Under the pieces are notes generated by a model, which saw only the letters and a list, made by a program, of their open reading frames with translations, was not told the DNA's origin and made no database searches. Shown piece after piece: positions 8,511 to 17,046 of a DNA stretch of 64,000 bases. Every line of letters begins with the position of its first letter. The first letter of the stretch is position 1. Origin of the DNA: JAYYZW01 sp965217605 (GTDB taxonomy: Bacteria; Pseudomonadota; Gammaproteobacteria; Ga0077536); NCBI GenBank assembly GCA_965217605.1, contig CBDCJB010000001.1, positions 62,001-126,000 of the forward strand. Direction: 5' to 3'. The translations under genes and the position numbers were made by a program.

Positions 8511-9608
8511 ATGGAAGTAGGAATTCTTCAAGTTATGCAGAGCTGGGGCTTTGAAGGCATGACCGACGCCGAAGTCTATGAGCAGGAACTCAAGATGGCG
8601 ATCAACGCCGACGAACAGGGCTTCGATCACGTGTACGTCGTCGAACATCACTTTGAGGACTATTCATTCTGCCCGGATAATTTCGTCTATCTGGCTTACC
8701 TCGCCTCGCAGACCGAACGCATCAAGCTCGCCACGGGCGCCGTGATCGTGCCCTGGAACATTCAACCGCTGCGGGTCGCCGAAAAAGCGGCGTTACTCGA
8801 TCAGCTTTCGGACGGACGGCTAATCGTGGGCCTTGGACGCGGCTTGTCCAGGCGCGAATTCGAGCAGTTCGGTATCGACATGGACGAATCCCGCGACCGG
8901 TTCGACGAAATGGCGCCCAGGATCGTCGCTGCTTTGGAGACGGGCATATTCGAAGCATATGAAGGCAAGTTTTTCAAACAGCCACGCGCTGTGATACGTC
9001 CGAAGCCGACGAAGACCTTCAAAGACCGTGTGACGCAAGTGGCCATGAGCCCCGAATCCGGACTGGAAGCCGCCAAGCTCGGTGCGCAGATGATGGCCTT
9101 CAATTACAAACCACCGGAAGTGCAGAAACAGGAATACGAAGACTACAAGGAAGCGTTCATCGGGCATCACGGTTACAGCCCGAAGCCGTTGCTGCTCTCG
9201 GAGTTTGTAGTTTGCGACCATGACGCGAGCCGCGCCGAGGAAAATTCGAAATATATCGCGAGTTACTGTTTGAGCGTGCTGCACCATTACGAATTGATGG
9301 GTGAGCATTACAAACACGCCAAGGGCTATTCGGCTTACGGCGACTCGGTCGACGCCATGCGTGCGATCGGCAAGGAAGGCATGATGCAGGCTTATGTCGA
9401 CCAGCAGATCTGGGGCACGCCCGATCAGATGCTGCGCAAACTGGAAGAGCGGCGCGATTTCATGGGCACGACTGGAATGCTCGCGGTCTTTCGCTTTGCG
9501 GGCATGCCTTATGAGATCGCCGAACGGAGCCAAAAACTCTTCGCCGAGGAAGTCATGCCCGTGCTCAAGGGCTGGGAAGACGCGGAGGCGAAGACCGAAG
9601 CGGCGTAA
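8511..9608 (+). CDS. LLM-class flavin-dependent monooxygenase 1
   Basis: A 365-residue luciferase-like protein with an F420/FMN-type TIM barrel. Typical pieces are FDHVYVVEHHFEDYSFCPDN, TGAVIVPWNIQPLRVAEKAA, LSDGRLIVGLGRG and QQIWGTPDQMLRKLEE. The family uses reduced FMN and O2 to oxygenate small molecules; substrate unknown. It is about one third identical by eye to the second copy at 14829-16043, which shares the EHHF, GIGRG/GLGRG and WGTPEQ motifs. ATG at 8511 is preferred over the TTG at 8508. It is monocistronic and ends at a short hairpin. The reduced flavin must come from a reductase elsewhere. Confidence 0.88.
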   Translation: MEVGILQVMQSWGFEGMTDAEVYEQELKMAINADEQGFDHVYVVEHHFEDYSFCPDNFVYLAYLASQTERIKLATGAVIVPWNIQPLRVAEKAALLDQLSDGRLIVGLGRGLSRREFEQFGIDMDESRDRFDEMAPRIVAALETGIFEAYEGKFFKQPRAVIRPKPTKTFKDRVTQVAMSPESGLEAAKLGAQMMAFNYKPPEVQKQEYEDYKEAFIGHHGYSPKPLLLSEFVVCDHDASRAEENSKYIASYCLSVLHHYELMGEHYKHAKGYSAYGDSVDAMRAIGKEGMMQAYVDQQIWGTPDQMLRKLEERRDFMGTTGMLAVFRFAGMPYEIAERSQKLFAEEVMPVLKGWEDAEAKTEAA

Positions 9609-9614
9609 TTCGCC

Positions 9615-9637
9615 GCCGGCTCCTACCGGCCGGTTTT
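9615..9637 (+). terminator. Terminator-like hairpin after LLM gene
   Basis: GCCGG (9615-9619) pairs with CCGGC (9626-9630) and is followed by CGGTTTT. It overlaps the end of the convergent acyltransferase gene, so it may serve as the boundary for both. Confidence 0.5.
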
Positions 9638-11468
9638 AACCTGTAGGCGCCCGCTTGCGGGCTAATTGATGGTGCGCGATAAAGCGTTCCGCGCCATCGC
9701 GACCCATGTACTTTCGCAGCAGTGACTCCTCGATACGCGTCAAATCCGCCCATAACAGGCAATCGATCGCATTATTGAAATCGGGATCGACATTGAACCC
9801 CAGGATGCGGCCGTGCATCCTGAGATATTGACGCAGTAATACCGGGATCCCGACGTCGTCGTCTTCGACGGTACTCAGCAGACTCGAAATGATACGCAGA
9901 TCGCTGACGTTCAGATCGACCAACTGAGCGTCGTCGTGCGTTGAGCGAAACGGCCGGCGTGGTTTAACGCGGCTGGCCCGTTGCGGTTCCATGCTGTTGC
10001 GTTGCAGGAAACGCACGATGATCTGTTGCGAAACCGGGTGGTAATCATTGCTGATACTGACGGGACCAAACAAGATTCGATAGTGCGGGTGAAGCGCCAG
10101 ATACGCGCCGATGCCCTTCCATAGGAGCATGAGTGACGAGTAATTCCGCTGATGCTCCGGGCGCACGAAAGAGCGGCCGAGTTCCAGCGCGGCACGGAGC
10201 TCTTTGGTCAGATGGCGGTCGAGTTTGAACAACGAGCGTACATAGAGCCCTTTGGCGCCGTAACGCGCCAGGATCCGATCAGCCTGCCCCAATCGGTAGC
10301 CGCCGATCACTGCTTTTGAATCGGAATCCCACAAAAACAGATGAATATAGTAGCTATCGTACAGATCGAGATCGGCAGATTTGCCCGTGCCTTCCCCAAC
10401 CTGCCGGAAGGTCAATTCGCGTAGACGGCCAATTTCCTGCAGCAGCCACGGGATTTGATCGGCGTGCGCGTACCAGACTTCTTGTTTGCCGTTACAGACC
10501 ACGCGCTGCACGCGGGGCAAGCCCCCAACCTCTGCGTCGAGCACGGCGGTGTCGATCGGTGGGTTAATCGGATCGTGTTGTGTGCGCGGGCCCGTTATGC
10601 GTTTAAGCTGCCAGGGTTTTTTATAGGCGTCGCGGGCTTTGATGAGATAGGTTTTGGTCTGTAGAAACGGCGCGACCGTCGACCGATCGCCGAGTAGCTT
10701 GAGGGTTTCAGTGTCGATGATGCGTCCGCACTTAACGTCGATGATCGTACCCTTGTGGTTTAACATTTCGCGCACCAGCAAGGCAGTTCGCAGGCGCGGA
10801 TGCACCAGGCCCGCGGCCTGAAAGAAAACGCTGTTGCGGCCGCTGATGAACGCAGGTACGACGGGCGTGCCGCTCTTCTCGACCAGCCAGCCAATGCCCG
10901 AATCCCACGGCGGATCGACGATCGCGCGCGTGCCGAGATCGAAACTCGAGACTTCGCCGCCTGGAAACATCATCAACAGGCCGCCGCGCCTGAGCCAGCT
11001 CAACGCCCGCCGTACGGCGCTGAAATTGATCCGCGCCGCGTCGCGGCCACCGAGCGTATCGACCCCGATGAATACGGGTTTCAATTCAGCGAACCCCTCG
11101 AGGAGGTGATTCGCCATCACACGCACGTCTGGCCGCCGGCGCATGAGGACGTCGATCACGGCCAGTCCATCGAGCGCACCGTGCGGATGATTGGTGACCA
11201 CGATGCAAGGCCCGGTGGCGGGCAGATTATTCAACGAGGCGTTGTCGATCCGTGCGTCGACACCCACCAGGTCGAGGGTACAGCGCGCGAACGATCGTGG
11301 ATCGAGGTGCGGTGGAATAGCCTCGTACACGGCATTCAAACCGTCCAACCGCAGCGCGCTGTCAATAACGTGGGCTAATGGTGCTCGCAAGAGGCCAAGA
11401 CGGGCTGGCAGGTGCGCGGCAACCGTGAAATGGTGACGTTTATCGTTTGAAAGACGAGGTTCAGACAT
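9636..11468 (-). CDS. Bifunctional PlsC-GNAT acyltransferase (OlsF-like)
   Basis: A 610-residue protein made of two acyltransferase domains. The N-terminal half is PlsC-like, with the catalytic block VVTNHPHGALDG and later MMFPGGEVSSFD. The C-terminal half is a hemolysin-type acyl-ACP GNAT domain with LRELTFRQVGEG, DLYDSYYIHLFLWD and VIGGYRLG, as in OlsB. This architecture is known from OlsF, which makes ornithine lipid in two steps, an N-acylation (OlsB-like part) and an O-acylation (PlsC-like part). Function here is inferred from architecture; other lyso-lipid substrates are possible. I use ATG 11468; the frame extends to a TTG at 11540 that would overlap the divergent gene. There is no strong Shine-Dalgarno site. 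Confidence 0.8.
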   Translation of the reverse strand: MSEPRLSNDKRHHFTVAAHLPARLGLLRAPLAHVIDSALRLDGLNAVYEAIPPHLDPRSFARCTLDLVGVDARIDNASLNNLPATGPCIVVTNHPHGALDGLAVIDVLMRRRPDVRVMANHLLEGFAELKPVFIGVDTLGGRDAARINFSAVRRALSWLRRGGLLMMFPGGEVSSFDLGTRAIVDPPWDSGIGWLVEKSGTPVVPAFISGRNSVFFQAAGLVHPRLRTALLVREMLNHKGTIIDVKCGRIIDTETLKLLGDRSTVAPFLQTKTYLIKARDAYKKPWQLKRITGPRTQHDPINPPIDTAVLDAEVGGLPRVQRVVCNGKQEVWYAHADQIPWLLQEIGRLRELTFRQVGEGTGKSADLDLYDSYYIHLFLWDSDSKAVIGGYRLGQADRILARYGAKGLYVRSLFKLDRHLTKELRAALELGRSFVRPEHQRNYSSLMLLWKGIGAYLALHPHYRILFGPVSISNDYHPVSQQIIVRFLQRNSMEPQRASRVKPRRPFRSTHDDAQLVDLNVSDLRIISSLLSTVEDDDVGIPVLLRQYLRMHGRILGFNVDPDFNNAIDCLLWADLTRIEESLLRKYMGRDGAERFIAHHQLARKRAPTG

Positions 11469-11539
11469 CTCTGCACAGCCGCCGCTCGGATCGTGAACCG
11501 ACATTGCTACAATAGCATTAACGATCACCGACCACGACA

Positions 11540-12388
11540 ATGTCAGCGCGCTGGAACCTCGACGATATCCAATGGCAAGGCCTGGTGCCCGATCAGGTCG
11601 ACGCCGGGTTGCTAGCGGCGGTCAAGACCGCTGCGCTGGTGGAAGCCAATAGCGCCGACTACGTCACCTATCTGCATAACGTCTTTGCCGGCGACCGGTC
11701 TTTTCTGGACGCCGTGTCGAGTTGGGGCGACGAGGAGGCGCAGCACGGCGTGGCGCTTGGGCGTTGGTCCGAAATGGTCGACCCAACATTCGATTTCGAG
11801 GCCTGCCTGGCGCGATTTCGCGCGGGCTATCGGATCCCCGTCGACGCGTCGCAATCCGTGCGTGGTTCGGCTGCCGGCGAACTGCTCGCGCGCTGCGTCG
11901 TCGAGTCCGGCACCTGTTCGTTTTATGCCGCGATGCGGGATTACGCCCGCGAGCCTGTCTTACGCCAGATCTGTCACCGCATTGCCCAGGATGAGGCGCA
12001 CCATTACCGCTTGTTCAAAACGCATTATGCGCGCTACGCCGCGCGCACGAGCCTCGGTTTGATCGAGCGCCTGAAAATCGCGCTCGGCCGCGTCAATGAA
12101 ACCAGCGACGACGAACTAGCCTATGCCTATTACAGCGCGAACCTCGGTACCGGTGGCGTCGATCCCAGCTATGACCGTGGCCAGTGCGCGCGCGCCCATC
12201 AAACGCTGTCGGCCGCCATGTACGGCCTTACCCACGTGCGTACGATAGTCCACATGATCGCCAGCGCCGTAGGGTTTGACCCTGGCCGATGGCCGATCCG
12301 AATCGGCACCCGCTTAAGCTGGTGGTGGTTGTGGGCGCGGACTTATGGCTCGAGGTCTAGTGTGATGTCCCACAATAATGTTACATAA
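11540..12388 (+). CDS. Ferritin-like diiron protein
   Basis: A 282-residue helical protein with four carboxylate-bearing helices: EANSADYVTYL, GDEEAQHGVALGRW, CVVESGTCSFYAAM and RIAQDEAHHYRLFKTHYARY. The paired ExxH motifs (EEAQH and DEAHH) are the hallmark of ferritin-like diiron centres, as in rubrerythrin or diiron oxygenases. The reaction is unknown. The last ten or so residues (SSVMSHNNVT) are encoded by a MITE-like insertion; without it the frame would continue for about ten other residues. It is divergent from the acyltransferase (71 bp between starts) and may share its regulation. Confidence 0.8.
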   Translation: MSARWNLDDIQWQGLVPDQVDAGLLAAVKTAALVEANSADYVTYLHNVFAGDRSFLDAVSSWGDEEAQHGVALGRWSEMVDPTFDFEACLARFRAGYRIPVDASQSVRGSAAGELLARCVVESGTCSFYAAMRDYAREPVLRQICHRIAQDEAHHYRLFKTHYARYAARTSLGLIERLKIALGRVNETSDDELAYAYYSANLGTGGVDPSYDRGQCARAHQTLSAAMYGLTHVRTIVHMIASAVGFDPGRWPIRIGTRLSWWWLWARTYGSRSSVMSHNNVT

Positions 12389-12522
12389 TACGCTGGTCTT
12401 TTTTTGTCTCTGGCGGCGTTGCTCCTCCTTGTGTAGAGCCCGCTACACGGCGTCGTCGCGCCTTGCCAGGAACAAAAAATCCGGCGCGACGCACCTAACA
12501 TTATTGTGGGACAGCACACTAG
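12357..12522. mobile_element. MITE-like element 1, CTAG-flanked
   Basis: A 166-bp element with 27-bp terminal inverted repeats differing at one base (12357-12383 and 12496-12522). The repeats start CTAGTGTG and contain TGTCCCACAATAATGTTA. Inside, a T-rich run near 12400 is partly complementary to an A-rich run near 12475, so the whole piece can fold on itself. TA within CTAG at both ends fits a TA target duplication in CTAG, the preference described for IS630/Tc1-mariner elements. It carries no gene and is probably moved by a transposase elsewhere. Confidence 0.75.
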
Positions 12523-12525
12523 GCG

Positions 12526-13452
12526 TCACGCACTCGCGGCGGACTGATACCGTTTCCAGATAAACGGCGCGAGCAATTGCGCGGCGAACGCCGCCGGCAT
12601 GCGTTCGGCGATCCCGATCGTCGATACATCTTGGCCTGGACGATGGTAATAGGTACCGAAGAGCATATCCCACAACATTAAGTTTTCGCCGTAGTTGTTA
12701 TTACCGATCGCGGTCTCGGTAGAATGATGCCAGCGGTGTAAATTCGGTGTATTGAATACATAATTCAACCAGCCGCAGCGCATATCCGCATTGCAATGCG
12801 TCAGGATCCCGATGTAGGCGGTGATCGCGCTGACCCACACGATCGCGTCCATCGAGATGCCGCTCAAAAACAGGAACGGCAGGCTCGCGAATACGCTGAT
12901 CAATGAATCGACGAAATGAAATCGCCCCGTGTTGACCAGCCACAACCGCTCGACGCTGTGGTGTACCGCGTGAAAGCGCCACACCAGCGGCCATTCATGC
13001 GCGAGCCGGTGGGCCCAGTAGAGACCGAATTCGGCCGCGATTAAGCCCAAACCGACCTGCAGCCACATGGGCGCCCCGGAGAGCAGCGTGCCGTGGCGGC
13101 CGTCGACGAGACCGAGACTGAGCGCAGTGACGACGAGAAGCTGGACCACACCCTTGTTCAATACGGTATGCGCCAAATCGGGGCCAAGCTGGCCGTCATC
13201 CTCGCGCCAGACACTGCGATAGGGATGCGTACGCTCCATCAGCAGCAGCCACGCCACGATCCATAGGTACGACAGGTTGAAATAGAGCGTGATGCTCGCA
13301 TTAGCGAACCCCATCCACAAGATCGCCGCGGAGGACATTAACAGCGCGGGCCACGCGATCTGTCGCACCACGTTCGGGATGCGGCGGGATTCGCAGTCAG
13401 GCGCTTGGCGGGTGCTGGATCGGTCGCGCGGAGCGGTCAATTGACCGCACAA
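12526..13452 (-). CDS. Sterol desaturase / fatty acid hydroxylase family protein
   Basis: An integral membrane diiron enzyme of 308 residues. The histidine clusters appear in order: HRLAH (HxxxH), FHAVHHS (HxxHH) and LHRWHHS (HxxHH), with four or more hydrophobic segments around them. These enzymes hydroxylate or desaturate lipids at the membrane with O2. The frame opens with TTG at 13452, overlapping the end of the upstream lipoprotein gene by 16 bp; a GTG near 13370 is another possible start. Its stop lies 4 bp beyond the MITE-like element. Substrate unknown. Confidence 0.85.
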   Translation of the reverse strand: MCGQLTAPRDRSSTRQAPDCESRRIPNVVRQIAWPALLMSSAAILWMGFANASITLYFNLSYLWIVAWLLLMERTHPYRSVWREDDGQLGPDLAHTVLNKGVVQLLVVTALSLGLVDGRHGTLLSGAPMWLQVGLGLIAAEFGLYWAHRLAHEWPLVWRFHAVHHSVERLWLVNTGRFHFVDSLISVFASLPFLFLSGISMDAIVWVSAITAYIGILTHCNADMRCGWLNYVFNTPNLHRWHHSTETAIGNNNYGENLMLWDMLFGTYYHRPGQDVSTIGIAERMPAAFAAQLLAPFIWKRYQSAASA

Positions 13453-14096
13453 CGCCGGCGTAATGCGGTCGAGATAAGGTATTGGTTATTCGTCCTATCG
13501 CGCGCGAGCCCGCACAGCACTTCGGTTTTTACCGCGTAACCCGCGCGCTCTTCGGCGATGAGGAAGGTGTAGCGCGGGCTGCAGTTCGAAGAACACTGTT
13601 CATACAGCAACTCACCGTCCTTGCCGAAGCCCTGTGAGAAATCCATGATCCAATCGTTCAACTCGTCCACCGTTTCGAATACTCTGGATTCGAAGCGCAG
13701 CGGATGAGCCTTCGTCTCGGTTTCGAATTGCTTGCACACCGCACGCTGCTCTTCAGGTGCGAGAAATTCGGTGGGTGAAACACGATAGACGACCTCCGGG
13801 CGCTTCACGGTAGCGCAGTTCGGCGCGCAGCCGTGAGTTTTTTCGTGGTCGCCGTTGAGCGCTTCCTCGAGCAAGCGCCGCGCGATCGCACGAATCGATT
13901 CGGGGTGCGAGGCGAGATTATGGATGAGATGGGCCGATCCGGTCGTGCTCGCGAGCGGCGTTTCACCCACTGGATCGGGACAATCGCGTGCGGCGGTCAG
14001 AGGGGTTTCGGGCGGCTCGCTCGCTGCGACGCAGGCCGGTAAGAGCACGATGCTGAGGGCTAATTTTATGATAGTTTTCAGCACGTTATACTGCAA
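13437..14096 (-). CDS. Hypothetical exported protein, possible lipoprotein
   Basis: A 219-residue protein with an N-terminal signal (LKTIIKLALSIVLLPAC) whose LPAC could act as a lipobox. The mature part is Cys-rich, with HGCAPNCATVKRPEVV, YEQCSSNCSPRYTF and LRRRCAVN, so disulfides in the periplasm are likely. I do not recognise the family. It overlaps the start of the sterol-desaturase-like gene and is probably co-transcribed with it, which may hint at a role in lipid handling. Confidence 0.65.
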   Translation of the reverse strand: MQYNVLKTIIKLALSIVLLPACVAASEPPETPLTAARDCPDPVGETPLASTTGSAHLIHNLASHPESIRAIARRLLEEALNGDHEKTHGCAPNCATVKRPEVVYRVSPTEFLAPEEQRAVCKQFETETKAHPLRFESRVFETVDELNDWIMDFSQGFGKDGELLYEQCSSNCSPRYTFLIAEERAGYAVKTEVLCGLARDRTNNQYLISTALRRRCAVN

Positions 14097-14273
14097 ACTT
14101 AATGGTCTTACACCGAATGATAATCTATAAACACCTTAAAAATCAATAGATAATATGAGAAATTTAAGATAAGACCTTATGAATCGCCTTTGTCCTAGCG
14201 GTAATGAAGGGATCGCACTGCCAGGTTGCCCGGGGGCCGGGCGTCCCACTCGATAGCGTAAAGCGTAGTTGGT

Positions 14274-14741
14274 TCAGGACGGGTTGTCTTGAATGAAGCG
14301 TTCGATCTCGTCGACTTTCATCGGACCGACCTTGAGCGCGGACGGTTGTCCTTGTGTATCGAACAACAAATAGGTCGGGGTGCCGCTGAACTCCTCGCCG
14401 GTCGCTTCTTCGACACCCGGCGCGATTTCCGACAGTTCGCCCATCAGGCTGTTAAAGGAAAGCTGACTTTCGGCCACGGCGGCCCGGATTGCATCGACGT
14501 AGTGGTAGCCGTCGAGCGCAATCCCAACGACCTTGGCGTCCTTGTCGTGATGCTCGGCATGGAACGCGTTGATCATGGGAAACTGCTGCTTGCATACGCC
14601 GCAGTATGTCGTCCAAATCATGACCAGGGTCCATTTCCCGGGTTCGAAAAATTCGGTGAGCATCGCCGGGTGGCCATCCAAGGTGCGAACTTTCATGCTG
14701 CCCGCTGATTGCACCGAATTGGGATTCAGCGCGCACAGCAA
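14274..14741 (-). CDS. Exported TlpA/thioredoxin-like protein
   Basis: A thioredoxin-fold protein of the TlpA/ResA type, with active site WTTYCGVCKQQFPMIN (CxxC) and the cis-Pro region FSGTPTYLLFDTQG. The frame allows a signal sequence if translation starts at a non-ATG codon upstream of 14741: residues read TCLATALLLCALNP and then SVQSAG, a likely cleavage site. The TTG at 14741 would cut that signal short, so the real start is unsettled (a CTG near 14777 is possible). Periplasmic disulfide reduction is the likely role. It is downstream of the flavin monooxygenase on the same strand. Confidence 0.75.
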   Translation of the reverse strand: MLCALNPNSVQSAGSMKVRTLDGHPAMLTEFFEPGKWTLVMIWTTYCGVCKQQFPMINAFHAEHHDKDAKVVGIALDGYHYVDAIRAAVAESQLSFNSLMGELSEIAPGVEEATGEEFSGTPTYLLFDTQGQPSALKVGPMKVDEIERFIQDNPS

Positions 14742-14828
14742 GAGCGCCGTGGCGAGACAAGTGATGCGTATCGGGTTCAGGGTTCAGGCTCCGCTCGTGG
14801 AAATTAGACGCCGCGGTGTGGGCGGAGT

Positions 14829-16043
14829 TCAAGCCAACGCCGTGATTTCACCGCAGCGCAAGCGCCGCGGCGCCCTCGTGCTCGGCAACGACAGCGCGGG
14901 CACTCCGGCGGCTTTGACTGCGTTCTGCATGAACGCGGGTGGCCCGTCGACCTCCACGTCGAAGCGTGGGCTGGACCCCAGTTTCTTGAGCTCCGGCATG
15001 ACTTCGCTGGCAAACAGGGTCATGTTCCGCTGCGCCAATTGCGCGTCCATACCGGCATAGCTGAAAAGGCCCGTGAACCCACAGCAATCCGTGCGGTCAT
15101 GGATGTCCTTGATCTTGGCATAGCACTGTTCCGGTGTGCCCCAGACCTGCAGGTCCATGAAAAATTCAGCCATCGCGTCCACACCTTCCGTTTCGATGGT
15201 TTCGGTCAGGCGCTTGTAATATTCGTAACCCTTGGTCTTTTCGAAATGATCACTGTACATCTCGTAATGTTTGACCACCGACTGCCAATAACCACCGATG
15301 TACTTGCGCGCCATCGCTTCGGCTTTGCCCGCATCCGCGTCGCATGCGACCCAACCCGCCATGTAGGGCCGGGGGGCAGGGACGCCGTGGATCTTGCGGT
15401 AGAGCTCGTTGTAGTCATCGAGTTCCTGGGCGTGCTCCTCCCAGGGTTTTTGCGGAATGACGAGGATCCCGATGCCGAGGCGGGCCATGACCGCGGAGGA
15501 TTCCGGTGATATGGCGGCCGCATAGGTACGGGTCTTGAACGAACGAAACGGTTCCGGGCGGATCCGGGCCTTGGGCTGTTTGATATGGTTCCCGGCGTAT
15601 TCACAATAGCCCTGCTCCAAGCCTTCGAGGATCATTTCCGCGCTCTCCACGAAGCGCTCACGCGATTCGCCCATCGGTACCCGGAAGCCCTCGAACTCGA
15701 CCCGCCCTAGGCCGCGGCCGATGCCGAAGATCACCCGCCCGTCGGTCATGCAATCGAGCATGGAGATCTTCTCGGCGACGCGCATGGGATCGTTCCAGGG
15801 TAGGACGACGACCATCGACCCGAGTTTGATCTTCTTGCATGCGGCGCCGACATAGGTCAGGAACTGGACGACATCGGGCGTCATGGTGTAGTCGGTAAAA
15901 TGATGCTCGACACCCCAGACTGAATCGAATCCAAGGCCTTCCGCGCCGAGCGCGAGGTCCATGTCTTGCTGGTAAACCGAATAGTCGCTAACGCCGTTGT
16001 CGCGGCCGGGATTCTGAAAGATGGCTGCCATTCCTACATGCAT
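14829..16043 (-). CDS. LLM-class flavin-dependent monooxygenase 2
   Basis: A 404-residue luciferase-like enzyme, a paralogue of the protein at 8511. Visible blocks: FDSVWGVEHHFTDYTMTPDV, VVVLPWNDPMRVAEKISMLD, GRVIFGIGRGLGRVEFEG and LQVWGTPEQCYAKIKD. The C-terminal 45 residues (after SSPRFDVEVDGPPAF) extend past the usual barrel end. GGAGA stands 9-13 nt before the ATG. It sits in a minus-strand run with a CmcJ-like oxygenase and a formamidase/acetamidase, which suggests a shared route in which an oxygenation step precedes amide hydrolysis. Substrate not predictable. Confidence 0.88.
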   Translation of the reverse strand: MHVGMAAIFQNPGRDNGVSDYSVYQQDMDLALGAEGLGFDSVWGVEHHFTDYTMTPDVVQFLTYVGAACKKIKLGSMVVVLPWNDPMRVAEKISMLDCMTDGRVIFGIGRGLGRVEFEGFRVPMGESRERFVESAEMILEGLEQGYCEYAGNHIKQPKARIRPEPFRSFKTRTYAAAISPESSAVMARLGIGILVIPQKPWEEHAQELDDYNELYRKIHGVPAPRPYMAGWVACDADAGKAEAMARKYIGGYWQSVVKHYEMYSDHFEKTKGYEYYKRLTETIETEGVDAMAEFFMDLQVWGTPEQCYAKIKDIHDRTDCCGFTGLFSYAGMDAQLAQRNMTLFASEVMPELKKLGSSPRFDVEVDGPPAFMQNAVKAAGVPALSLPSTRAPRRLRCGEITALA

Positions 16044-16132
16044 GAGGGTCGTCTCCAGGGTTTGGTCGAAGTCCGATCGAAGATCAGAGCGCAGATTGAG
16101 GCGCTCCAGGGTACGCAGTCAACCGTGTGCGT

Positions 16133-16978
16133 TCAAGCACCCGCGCCGAAGAAAGCGATCGTGCGGACTTCGATGCTCTGCCGCGAAGGCGCCTCGGCAG
16201 GCGCCGCCGGATCTGCGAACGCTGAATGGGCGGTAAAGCGCGCCCGGCCGTCGTCCATCGAATCAAAGCACTTCAGCAACATCACTTCATCCGGCTGCAT
16301 CTGCGAGATATAAAACCAGCGGTGCGCGCGGTTGTGGCGCACGCTGTAGATCTCACCGGTGCGGTCCGCGTATTTCAGGTCGGTCGCGACGAAGTCGTCG
16401 TGAGCGATACTGCGGGCGTCACACACCGCGAGCGGAATGTCGATCACCGGGCCACGTATCGGCCGCCATACGTTGATGAAGGTGAAACGATGCTCGAGCA
16501 GGCGTTCAGCGTCCTCGCCCATGAGATCGCGCACCCGTTGTGGTCCGGACCGTTCGGTGTAGTCATTGTGGGCGAAGCGCACGGGTTCGCGAACGCCAGA
16601 GCCATCCTGCTCGGACAGGGCTTTATTACGAACGTTGTGGTCGAACGCGTGTACCCGGGTAGCGCCGAGGTGGGCTTTGACCAGCGACTCCGTTTCCACG
16701 TAATAGGCCCCTCGTACGAGCGCGTCATCGAAAAAGTCACCGATGGACGAGGTGTGACGCAGGACAGCGAAGCCGTTTTCATCGAGCGACAGCGTGTCCT
16801 TCACGCGGCGGACGTCGAACACCGATACCGCCTGCTTGTCCCGCTCCGGGCGCGCGGGCGTCGGCCCGGGCTCGGGGTCGTAGAGGTAATACGCGGGCCG
16901 CTGGCCGGTATATTCGATGTAGTTGAGCGTCGTTTCTACGCGGTCGAGTTGATCTAGGTCCATTGCAGGCATTTTCAT
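16133..16978 (-). CDS. CmcJ/NvfI-family oxygenase-like protein
   Basis: About 281 residues. It matches the fungal/bacterial CmcJ-NvfI (cephamycin methoxylase P8, GA4-desaturase-related) family: RFAHNDYTERSG, FTFINVWRPIRGPVIDIPLA and NRAHRWFYISQMQPDEVMLL. Some members are non-haem iron enzymes, others are structural isomerase-type relatives; the HND...H pattern here would fit iron binding. Start placed at ATG 16978; ATGs at 16972 and 16963 are alternatives and none has a strong ribosome site. It is between the formamidase and the flavin monooxygenase genes. Confidence 0.78.
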   Translation of the reverse strand: MKMPAMDLDQLDRVETTLNYIEYTGQRPAYYLYDPEPGPTPARPERDKQAVSVFDVRRVKDTLSLDENGFAVLRHTSSIGDFFDDALVRGAYYVETESLVKAHLGATRVHAFDHNVRNKALSEQDGSGVREPVRFAHNDYTERSGPQRVRDLMGEDAERLLEHRFTFINVWRPIRGPVIDIPLAVCDARSIAHDDFVATDLKYADRTGEIYSVRHNRAHRWFYISQMQPDEVMLLKCFDSMDDGRARFTAHSAFADPAAPAEAPSRQSIEVRTIAFFGAGA

Positions 16979-17046
16979 CGTTCGCGGAACAGGTAGGTTC
17001 GCCGGCAAGCCGGCGAACAAGGTCTAGTCTACCCCAACCCAACCCC

